Source of the DNA: Afifella sp. IM 167
GTDB taxonomy: Bacteria; Pseudomonadota; Alphaproteobacteria; Rhizobiales; Afifellaceae
DNA: 64,000 nucleotides
NCBI RefSeq assembly: GCF_020144925.1
Contig: NZ_NSLC01000002.1
Coordinates: 62,001-126,000 of the forward strand
Reading direction: 5' to 3'
Notes under the pieces: generated by a model
What the model was told of the DNA's origin: nothing
The model's database searches: none
Seen by the model: only the letters and a program-made list of their open reading frames with translations
Shown: positions 10,273 through 17,425 of the stretch, piece by piece
Numbering within the stretch: the first letter of the stretch is position 1
Layout of the letters: every line of letters starts with the position of its first letter
Made by a program: the position numbers and the translations under genes

Positions 10273-11484
10273 ATGTCCAATCGAACCTATGATGTCGCCG
10301 TCGTCGGTGGCGGGCCCGCCGGCGCGACGGCCGCCACGGACCTTGCCCGCAAGGGCCTTTCGGTCCTCCTCCTCGACCGCCAGGGCCGCATCAAGCCCTG
10401 CGGCGGCGCCATCCCGCCGCGCCTGTTGCGCGATTTCGACATACCCCGCTCCATGCTCGTCGCCGAGGTCACCTCCGCCGAGATCGTCTCGCCGAGCGAC
10501 CGGCGCGTCGACATGCCGATCGAGAACGGCTTCGTCGGCATGGTCGACCGCGAGCATTTCGACGAATGGCTGCGCGAGCGCGCCGCCGAAGCCGGAGCCG
10601 AGCGCCGCGCCGGCACCTTCGAGCGCTTCGACCGCGATACCGACGGCACCGCCCGCATCCATTATCGCCCGAAGGGCGGCGCCCGCGAGGCCCTGGAGAC
10701 GGTCCGCGCCCGGGCCGTAATCGGCGCCGACGGGGCCAATTCAGCCGTCGCCCGCGAGGCCGTGCCGCGCGCCGGCAAGGTGCCCTACGTCTTCGCCTAT
10801 CACGAGATCGTCCGCTCGCCGCAGGAGGGCGCGGCCCGCTTCGATCCCAAGCGCTGCGACGTCTATTACGACGGCAGGATGTCGCCCGATTTCTATTCCT
10901 GGATCTTCCCGCATGGCGAGACGACCTCGATCGGCACCGGCTCGGCCCACAAAGGCTTCTCGCTGAAGGACGCCGTCGGCGAGCTGCGCCAGATCTCCGG
11001 CCTCGATGGCACCGAGACGATCCGCAAGGAAGGCGCGCCGATCCCGCTGAAGCCCCGCCGCAAATGGGACAACGACCGCGACGTCGTGCTTGCCGGCGAT
11101 GCCGCCGGCGTCGTCGCCCCGGCTTCGGGCGAGGGCATCTACTATGCCATGACCTGCGGGCGCATGGCCGGCGAGGCGGTCGAGGCCTTCCTCGCCACGG
11201 GCGATGCGCGCGCCCTCGCCGGCGCCCGAAAGGCCTTCATGAAGGAGCACGGCAAGGTGTTCTGGGCGCTCGGGATCATGCAGCATTTCTGGTATTCAAG
11301 CGACAGGCGGCGCGAGCGCTTCGTCTCCATGTGCGCCGATCCCGACGTGCAGCGCATCACCTGGGAGGCATATATGAACAAGCGCCTCGTCAAGGCCCGG
11401 CCCGGCGCGCATCTGCGCATCTTCCTGAAGGACATGGCCCATCTCCTCGGCCTCGTCTCGCCGGGCCACGTCGGAAGGTCGTAG
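10273..11484 (+). CDS. bchP: Geranylgeranyl diphosphate/bacteriochlorophyll reductase
   Basis: BchP reduces the geranylgeranyl tail of bacteriochlorophyll a to phytyl in three NADPH-dependent steps. The 403-residue flavoprotein starts with the FAD-binding dinucleotide motif DVAVVGGGPAGATAATDLAR, has the KPCGGAIPPRLL segment typical of geranylgeranyl reductases, and shows the second FAD motif VLAGDAAGVVAPASGEGIYY. The length fits the family. It is the third gene of the bchG unit. The idi gene that often follows bchP in Rhodobacter is absent here. Confidence 0.94.
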   Translation: MSNRTYDVAVVGGGPAGATAATDLARKGLSVLLLDRQGRIKPCGGAIPPRLLRDFDIPRSMLVAEVTSAEIVSPSDRRVDMPIENGFVGMVDREHFDEWLRERAAEAGAERRAGTFERFDRDTDGTARIHYRPKGGAREALETVRARAVIGADGANSAVAREAVPRAGKVPYVFAYHEIVRSPQEGAARFDPKRCDVYYDGRMSPDFYSWIFPHGETTSIGTGSAHKGFSLKDAVGELRQISGLDGTETIRKEGAPIPLKPRRKWDNDRDVVLAGDAAGVVAPASGEGIYYAMTCGRMAGEAVEAFLATGDARALAGARKAFMKEHGKVFWALGIMQHFWYSSDRRRERFVSMCADPDVQRITWEAYMNKRLVKARPGAHLRIFLKDMAHLLGLVSPGHVGRS

Positions 11485-11504
11485 GGAAGGGCGCCGGGGC
11501 CGCG

Positions 11505-11771
11505 ATGGAAACCTTCTTCTCCTCCGGCCTCGTCGTCGATGCGATCGCGGCGCTGATGCTCGTGGAGGGCATCGCCCTCTTTCTGTGGCGCCGGCGCACG
11601 GGGCGGGGCATCGCCCCGCTCGATCTTCTCGCCAATCTCGCCGCCGGGCTCTTCCTGCTTCTGGCGCTGCGCGCCGCGCTCACCGGGGCCGGCTGGCCGG
11701 CGGTCGCGCTCTTTCTCGCCCTTGGCGGTCTCGCCCATGTCGCCGATATGATGCGGCGCTGGCAGACTTAG
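11505..11771 (+). CDS. Small hydrophobic protein downstream of bchP
   Basis: This 88-residue product (METFFSSGLVVDAIAALMLV at the start) has three predicted membrane spans at about 9-28, 41-60 and 64-80, and a basic loop (WRRRTGRG) between the first two. It starts 20 bases after bchP and ends at the last coding position of the cluster. I do not recognise a named family. Its position suggests co-transcription with bchG-orf428-bchP and a role in the photosynthetic membrane, but this is inferred from context only. Coding is supported by clean reading and by a GC-rich third-position pattern like its neighbours. Confidence 0.65.
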   Translation: METFFSSGLVVDAIAALMLVEGIALFLWRRRTGRGIAPLDLLANLAAGLFLLLALRAALTGAGWPAVALFLALGGLAHVADMMRRWQT

Positions 11772-11831
11772 CGTTTCGTTGACTTGCGGGACCCGTCGCC
11801 GCTAAAGCGCAGCGAAAGAAAGGTCCCTCCA

Positions 11832-12884
11832 TTGTCCGACAAAATCAGAATCGGCGTCCTCGGCGCCTCCGGCTACACCGGCGCCGACCTCGTCCGGCTC
11901 GCCGCCCGGCATGCCGGGGTCGAGATCGTGGCGCTCACCGCCAACACCCATGCCGGCAAGGAAATGGGCGAGGTGTTTCCGCATCTTTCGCTCCTCGATC
12001 TGCCGAAGCTGACGAAGTGGGAAGATATCGACTGGACGGGTCTCGACGCCGTCTTCTGCGGTCTGCCGCACGGCACCACGCAGGAGATCACGGCGGCCGT
12101 CCTGAAGGCCAATCCGGCCGCGCGCATCATCGACATGTCGGCCGATTTCCGCCTGCGCGACGGGGCGACCTATGCCGAATGGTACGGCCACGAGCATCGG
12201 GCGCCGGAACTGCAGGAGGAGGCGGTCTACGGCCTCACCGAGCATTACCGGGCGCTCATCGCCGATGCGCGGCTCATCGCCTGTCCGGGCTGCTATCCGA
12301 CGGCGGTGCTCATGGCGCTCCTGCCGCTGGTGCGCGAGGGCCTGGTGGATGCGAACGATCTCGTCATCGACGCGAAGTCGGGCGTCACGGGCGCCGGCCG
12401 CGGCCTCAAGCAGAACACGCTCTTTGCCGAGGCCGGGGAGGGGCTCTCGCCCTATTCCGTCGGAAAGCACCGCCACGCGCCGGAGATCGAGCAGGAGCTC
12501 GGCGCCGCGGCGGGCGGCAGGCTCACCGTCAACTTCACCCCGCATCTCATCCCCATGAGCCGGGGCGAGCTGGTCACCTGCTATGTGCGCCTTGCGGAAG
12601 GGGCGAGCGCCGACGACCTGCGCCAGCGGCTGGTGGAGGATTACGCCGCCGAGCATTTCGTCAAGGTGGTGCCGGCGGGCGTCGTCCCGCAGACGCAGAA
12701 TGTGCGCGGCTCCAACTATGTGCAGATCGGTGTCTTCCCCGATCGCATTTCCGGCCGCGCCATCGTCGTCGCCGTCATCGACAACCTGGTGAAGGGCTCG
12801 GCCGGCCAGGCGCTGCAGAACATGAACGTGGCCTTCGGCCTTCCCGAGAGCGAAGGCCTCCTGCAGCTGCCGCTCTTCCCCTAG
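11832..12884 (+). CDS. argC: N-acetyl-gamma-glutamyl-phosphate reductase
   Basis: ArgC reduces N-acetyl-glutamyl-5-phosphate to the semialdehyde with NADPH in arginine synthesis. The 350-residue product begins with the nucleotide-binding motif RIGVLGASGYTGADLVRL and has the active-site Cys154 in ACPGCYPTAVLM. The length and motifs fit the type 1 enzyme. The start is probably TTG at 11832, with AGG 8 bases upstream (11821-11823) and correct alignment to the family N terminus; an earlier in-frame TTG at 11784 lacks a ribosome site. It is a single gene between the photosynthesis cluster and a terminator. Confidence 0.93.
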   Translation: MSDKIRIGVLGASGYTGADLVRLAARHAGVEIVALTANTHAGKEMGEVFPHLSLLDLPKLTKWEDIDWTGLDAVFCGLPHGTTQEITAAVLKANPAARIIDMSADFRLRDGATYAEWYGHEHRAPELQEEAVYGLTEHYRALIADARLIACPGCYPTAVLMALLPLVREGLVDANDLVIDAKSGVTGAGRGLKQNTLFAEAGEGLSPYSVGKHRHAPEIEQELGAAAGGRLTVNFTPHLIPMSRGELVTCYVRLAEGASADDLRQRLVEDYAAEHFVKVVPAGVVPQTQNVRGSNYVQIGVFPDRISGRAIVVAVIDNLVKGSAGQALQNMNVAFGLPESEGLLQLPLFP

Positions 12885-12893
12885 GCTGGAATC

Positions 12894-12919
12894 GAAACGG
12901 GCCCCGCGGGGCCCGTTTC
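12894..12919. terminator. Bidirectional terminator between argC and rne
   Basis: A perfect 26-base inverted repeat has its arms starting GAAACGGGCCCC and its centre at the GC pair. It sits between the ends of two convergent genes. The outer A/T bases give a short U-run in each direction, so it can serve both transcripts. Confidence 0.75.
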
Positions 12920-12972
12920 TGGATATATCGTTCTGGCCGGGCGCTTGCCCCGTCCTGGAGGCCCGCTCCGTC

Positions 12973-15579
12973 CTAGAGAAACGAGCGCCGCTGCCACCAG
13001 CCGACGCGCTTCGGCCGGTTCGGATCTTCCTCCTCGGCGGCCTCCGGCTCCTTCGCCGGCTCCTCGGCTTCGCTCGCGGCCGCCTCTTCCGGCTCTGCCT
13101 GGCCGTTGCCGCTTTCGCCCCGCGCCTCGGCGGCTTCGGCGGGCTTTGCATCTTCCGCCTGGCTGGCTTCGGCGGCCGCCTCGGGCTGCCTTTCTTCCTC
13201 GGCGGGCGCCTTCTCCGCTTCGGCTGTCTCGGCTTCGGCCGTTTCGGCCTCTGCGACGGGCTCTTCTCTCGCCTCTGCCGCCTTCTCTTCCTCGGCGGGC
13301 TCGGCTTCGGCCGGCTTTTCGGAGGCTTCCGGCGAAGGCGAGGGCACGTTCTCGGCGATTTCCACCGCCTCGGCCGTCACGGCCGGCTGCGTCTCGCCGC
13401 GGTCGGGCCCGTTGCGCTCTGCGCGATCGTTATCCTGGTCGTCCCGGTCCCCGTCGCGGTCGTCCCCGTCTCCGTCGCTGTCGCGCTCATTGTCGTCGGA
13501 GCCGTCCTCGCCGTCGTTGGCGCGGCTCTCGTTGTCGTTGTCGCGGTTGCGGCCCCGCCGTCTTCCGCCGCGCCTGCCGCGCCGGCGCTTCTTGCGCGGG
13601 GTTTCCTCGCCGCTGTCGTCGTCCTCGCCGCGCGCTTCGCGGTTTTCCCCGCTCTCGCTGCTCTCGGCGCCTTCATCCTCGCTGTCGGTCGTGGTTTCGG
13701 CCTCGGCCTCCACGCGCTCCCGGTCGCGCTCGCCGCGGCGCGGCCGGCGGCGGCGTCTTCCGCGCCGCGAGCCTTCCCCGCTCTCGCCGCTCTCCTCGTC
13801 GGCTTCCTCGCGCTGCGGTGCGGCGCGCTCTTCCTCTTCCTCGAAATCGGAGACGTCGAGCATCGCCACGGCGGCCGAGCGCTGCTGCGGCTGCGCCTCG
13901 GAGCTGTCGGCCTTTTCGATGATGAAGCCGGAAGTGGCGCCCGGCGCATCGCCGTTCACCGTGATGAAGACGCCGAAGCGCTGTTCCAGCTCGGCGAGAT
14001 GGATGCGCTTCTGGTTGAGCACATAGAGCGACACGTCCGGCCGGGTGGAGATGACCAGGTTGCGGCTCCTGTCCTGCAACAGGTGCTCCTCGGCCATCCG
14101 CAGGATCTGCAGGGCGAGCGAGGCGACCGAACGGACCTGGCCGGTGCCGTGGCAGACATGGCAGAGCGAGGTGGAGCTTTCCACGACGCCGGTCCTCAGG
14201 CGCTGGCGCGACATCTCCATCAGGCCGAAATGCGAGATTCGGCCCAGCTGGATGCGCGCCCGGTCGAAGCGCAGGCAGTCCTTCAGCTTGCGTTCGACGG
14301 CGCGGTTGTTGCGCTTCTCCTCCATATCGATGAAGTCGATGACGATGAGGCCGGCCAGATCGCGCAGGCGAAGCTGGCGGGCGACCTCCTCGGAGGCTTC
14401 AAGGTTGGTGCGGAGCGCCGTGTCCTCGATCGAATGCTCGCGCGTGGAGCGTCCCGAATTGACGTCGATGGCGACGAGCGCCTCGGTCTGGTTGATGACG
14501 ATGTAGCCGCCGGACTTCAGCGTCACCTGCGGCACGAACATCGCCTCGAGCTGCTTTTCCACGCTGTAGCGTGAGAAGAGCGGTGCCGTCTCGCGGTACG
14601 GCTGGACGTTCTTGGCATGGCTCGGCATGAGCATGCGCATGAAGTCCTTGGCCTCGCGGTAGGCTTCCTCGCCGGCGACCGTGACCTGGTCGATCTCGCG
14701 CGAATAGAGGTCCCGGATGGAGCGTTTGACGAGGCTGCCTTCCTCGTAGACCAGCGTCGGCGCGGCCGATTGCAGCGTCAGCTCGCGCACATTCTCCCAC
14801 AGGCGCAGAAGATATTCGAAGTCGCGCTTGATCTCGGTCTTGGTGCGCGAGGCGCCGGCGGTGCGCAGGATGACGCCCATGGAGGAGGGAACCTCCAGCT
14901 CCTGCGCCACGGCCTTCAGCCGCTTGCGGTCGGACGGGTCGGTGATCTTGCGCGAGATGCCGCCGCCGCGCCCGGTATTGGGCATGAGAACGGAGTAGCG
15001 GCCGGCGAGCGACAGATAGGTGGTGAGCGCCGCGCCCTTGTTGCCGCGCTCCTCCTTGACGACCTGCACCAGCAGCACCTGCCGGCGCTTTATGACTTCC
15101 TGGATCTTGTACTGGCGCGGGCGCGAGCGGCGCCGCTCGGGCACCTCTTCCATCGCGTCTTCGGCGCCGACGCTCTCGACGCTGTCGTTCTCGCCTTCCT
15201 CGCCGTCGCCGCTATCCTCCTCGGCCTCGGCGGCCGCGGATTTTTCCGCCGCATGGGAACGCGCTTCGGCTTCCTCGTCGGCGCCATGGTCGTCGTCGGC
15301 TTCTTCGGCCAGAAGGGCCTGCCGGTCGGCGAAGGGGATCTGGTAATAGTCCGGGTGGATTTCCGAAAAGGCGAGGAAACCGTGGCGGTTGCCGCCGTAA
15401 TCGACGAAAGCGGCCTGCAGCGAGGGTTCGACCCTCGTCACCTTGGCTAGGTAGATATTGCCTCTGAGCTGCCGTCTTTCCGCTGATTCGAAATCGAATT
15501 CTTCAACTTTGTCCCCGCGCAGCACGACGACCCGGGTCTCTTCCGGGTGGGCCGCGTCGATGAGCATCTTGTTCGACAT
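12973..15579 (-). CDS. rne: Ribonuclease E
   Basis: RNase E is the main endonuclease for mRNA decay and rRNA/tRNA processing. The 868-residue product has the RNase E/G N terminus and an S1 domain beginning about residue 37. A long acidic insert (about 90-155, rich in Glu/Asp) splits the S1 domain. The catalytic aspartates are Asp372 (VAIDVNSGRST) and Asp418 (IDFIDM), and the Zn-link is Cys473-x-x-Cys476 (CHVCHG). From about residue 600 the tail is a disordered mix of Arg-rich and acidic blocks, as in alphaproteobacterial degradosome scaffolds, ending RVGWWQRRSFL. It has an unusually long leader (see 15580-16053). Confidence 0.95.
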   Translation of the reverse strand: MSNKMLIDAAHPEETRVVVLRGDKVEEFDFESAERRQLRGNIYLAKVTRVEPSLQAAFVDYGGNRHGFLAFSEIHPDYYQIPFADRQALLAEEADDDHGADEEAEARSHAAEKSAAAEAEEDSGDGEEGENDSVESVGAEDAMEEVPERRRSRPRQYKIQEVIKRRQVLLVQVVKEERGNKGAALTTYLSLAGRYSVLMPNTGRGGGISRKITDPSDRKRLKAVAQELEVPSSMGVILRTAGASRTKTEIKRDFEYLLRLWENVRELTLQSAAPTLVYEEGSLVKRSIRDLYSREIDQVTVAGEEAYREAKDFMRMLMPSHAKNVQPYRETAPLFSRYSVEKQLEAMFVPQVTLKSGGYIVINQTEALVAIDVNSGRSTREHSIEDTALRTNLEASEEVARQLRLRDLAGLIVIDFIDMEEKRNNRAVERKLKDCLRFDRARIQLGRISHFGLMEMSRQRLRTGVVESSTSLCHVCHGTGQVRSVASLALQILRMAEEHLLQDRSRNLVISTRPDVSLYVLNQKRIHLAELEQRFGVFITVNGDAPGATSGFIIEKADSSEAQPQQRSAAVAMLDVSDFEEEEERAAPQREEADEESGESGEGSRRGRRRRRPRRGERDRERVEAEAETTTDSEDEGAESSESGENREARGEDDDSGEETPRKKRRRGRRGGRRRGRNRDNDNESRANDGEDGSDDNERDSDGDGDDRDGDRDDQDNDRAERNGPDRGETQPAVTAEAVEIAENVPSPSPEASEKPAEAEPAEEEKAAEAREEPVAEAETAEAETAEAEKAPAEEERQPEAAAEASQAEDAKPAEAAEARGESGNGQAEPEEAAASEAEEPAKEPEAAEEEDPNRPKRVGWWQRRSFL

Positions 15580-16053
15580 GGTGAGTGACTCCGCCCCTTG
15601 CCGGATACGCGGAAGGCGAAAATGCTCGTCGCGTTCGGCCGGGACCGTATGAGAAAGAAGAAATGAGAGGCGCCAGGGAAGCTCGCCGCGGTCGCTTCTG
15701 CAGTCCGCTCGTGCGGTGCACGAGCGGGGGGATCAACTGCTCAGCGTTGCGGGCGCGGTCACCCATGGCCTGCCTTTCGCAAGTTCCGGCGGATTTTCGC
15801 CGCCTGTGACCAGCCGGTTTCCGACTGGTCCGTCTTCGCCCCCGATCGGTTCGGCAAGAGGGCCGTTACTGGGAAGAAACGCCACACCGATGACAGATGG
15901 GGAAGAATCCGTCATCCTCCTATTATAAACGAGCTCGGTCCGATTCAAGAGAACACTGCGGCTCAATGAAGCAAAAGCCGGTGAGACCGCCTTGGCCTCG
16001 CCACATCCTTCGGCAAGGAAGCGGCGCTTCACGATGATGGCAGACAAGGATTG
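15580..16053. other. 474-bp intergenic region: rne leader and amidase upstream region
   Basis: No convincing gene is seen here. Most of it is the probable rne 5' leader: a leftward -10 box TATAAT at 15927-15922 puts the transcript start near 15915, about 335 bases before the rne ATG. A perfect 10-bp hairpin with a 3-base loop lies at 15705-15727 (arms CCGCTCGTGC and GCACGAGCGG). Known rne genes use long structured leaders for autoregulation, so the same is inferred. The right-hand 100 bases should hold the promoter of the amidase gene, but no clear one was found. Confidence 0.6.
15922..15927 (-). promoter_or_regulatory. -10 element of the rne promoter
   Basis: Read leftward, the sequence is a consensus TATAAT. 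Upstream, TTGAAT is only 15 bases away and TCTTGA is 17 bases away; neither is a perfect -35. The perfect -10 in GC-rich DNA and its position before a structured leader support the call. Confidence 0.5.
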
Positions 16054-17268
16054 ATGGTTCGCTTCCTGGCGCTCCTCGCCGCGCTTTTCTGGCTTTTCGC
16101 CCCCCCGGCGCTGGCCGCCTCCACGACCGTTTCGCAGATTCGCGTCGTCGGCGACGGTGCGCGCACGCGCATCATGATCGATCTTTCGGGCGAGCCGACC
16201 TTTCACATTCTCAAGCTGGACGCGCCCTACAGGCTGGTCGTGGACCTTCCGCAGACGGATTTCGAGGCCGCCGCCGCCCAGGAAGCGGCCGCCGGCCTGA
16301 TCGCCGATTACCGATTCGGCCAGATCGCCCCCGGCAAGGGCCGCATCGTCCTCGACCTCACCGGACCGGTGAAGGTGGAAAAATCCTACATCCTGCCGGC
16401 GGTCGGCGATCAGCCGGGCAGGCTCGTCCTCGATCTCGTCCCCTCCGAGCGCGACGCCTTCCTGCAGGACGCCGCCTCCATGACCATCCGTGCGGCACGC
16501 GGCACGGAGGGAGAGGGCGCTGACGCGGAAGCGGCCACGCTCGCCTCGCTCGACCAGCCCGCTGACGCGGAACGTCGCAAGCCCGTCGTGGTGGTCGATG
16601 CCGGCCATGGCGGCATCGATTCGGGCGCGCGCAGCAAGGACGGCGTGCTGGAGAAGGACATCACGCTGCGCTTTGCCAGGGCGCTGGCGGATGCGCTGGC
16701 CGAGGACGGCAAGACGGAGCCGGTGCTGACGCGCGACAGCGATGTCTTCCTGTCGCTGCGCGAGCGGGTGGAGATGGCCCGCGAGCAGGGGGCGGCGCTG
16801 TTCATTTCCATCCACGCCGACATCGTCCCGCAGGACTATGTGCGCGGTGCTACCGTCTACACGCTCTCCGAAGAGGCCTCCGACATCCTGGCCGCCGGTC
16901 TTGCGGCGCGCGAGAACCGCGCCGACATTCTGGCCGGGCTCGCTTTGGAGGATCAGCCGGACGAGGTCGCCAACATTTTGTTCGACCTCGCCCGCCGCGA
17001 AACCCGCAATCTTTCCATGCGGTTCGCTTCCTCTCTCGTCTCCGACCTCGGGGCGGCGATGACGCTGAACAAGAAGCCGCGCCGCGGTGCCGCCTTCCGC
17101 GTTCTGAAGGCGCCGGACGTGCCGTCCGTGCTGCTCGAGCTCGGATATTTGTCGAACGAGCTTGATGAAAAGCTCCTGAAGTCGGATGAATGGCAGGACC
17201 GAGCGACGCATGCCATCGCGCAATCGGTGGAAGAATATCTCGCCTTGCCGGGCGTTGCCCGGCGCTGA
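16054..17268 (+). CDS. N-acetylmuramoyl-L-alanine amidase (AMIN + Amidase_3)
   Basis: This is a periplasmic cell-wall hydrolase that cleaves between N-acetylmuramic acid and L-alanine during septum splitting. The 404-residue product has a signal peptide ending ...APPALA at about residue 21, an AMIN domain (about 25-120) for septal targeting, a linker, and a C-terminal Amidase_3 domain (about 180-400). Zn-ligand regions are VVVDAGHGGIDSGA, then Glu in LEKDITL, and ISIHAD. A final Glu is in SVLLELGYLSN. ATG 16054 follows AAGGA closely; TTG 16051 is an alternative. It is AmiC-like. A penicillin-binding protein gene follows. Confidence 0.92.
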   Translation: MVRFLALLAALFWLFAPPALAASTTVSQIRVVGDGARTRIMIDLSGEPTFHILKLDAPYRLVVDLPQTDFEAAAAQEAAAGLIADYRFGQIAPGKGRIVLDLTGPVKVEKSYILPAVGDQPGRLVLDLVPSERDAFLQDAASMTIRAARGTEGEGADAEAATLASLDQPADAERRKPVVVVDAGHGGIDSGARSKDGVLEKDITLRFARALADALAEDGKTEPVLTRDSDVFLSLRERVEMAREQGAALFISIHADIVPQDYVRGATVYTLSEEASDILAAGLAARENRADILAGLALEDQPDEVANILFDLARRETRNLSMRFASSLVSDLGAAMTLNKKPRRGAAFRVLKAPDVPSVLLELGYLSNELDEKLLKSDEWQDRATHAIAQSVEEYLALPGVARR

Positions 17269-17372
17269 TAGGTCGAGCGGCCCCGTGGCGCATCGGCGAC
17301 AGCGGCGAGCGAGAAGAAGGGCGAATGGCTGCGATGCGTGCGCTCGCCTCAGTTTCATCACAAAACTGGAAG

Positions 17373-17391
17373 AAGCGGAAACTCCGCTTTT
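17373..17391 (+). terminator. Terminator downstream of the amidase gene
   Basis: A 7-bp stem (AAGCGGA at 17373-17379, TCCGCTT at 17383-17389) with an AAC loop is followed by T-rich sequence. It lies about 105 bases after the amidase stop and just before the penicillin-binding protein gene. Confidence 0.45.
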
Positions 17392-17425
17392 CCGGCAATC
17401 TGCAAGAAGATAGGGCGCTTCTTTC

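Noticed and set aside
15733-15915. A 60-codon leftward frame that would start at the rne transcript start (leaderless leader peptide)
   Set aside because: AGGAGG abuts the ATG with no spacing and no peptide motif is visible. Nothing beyond coincidence supports translation.
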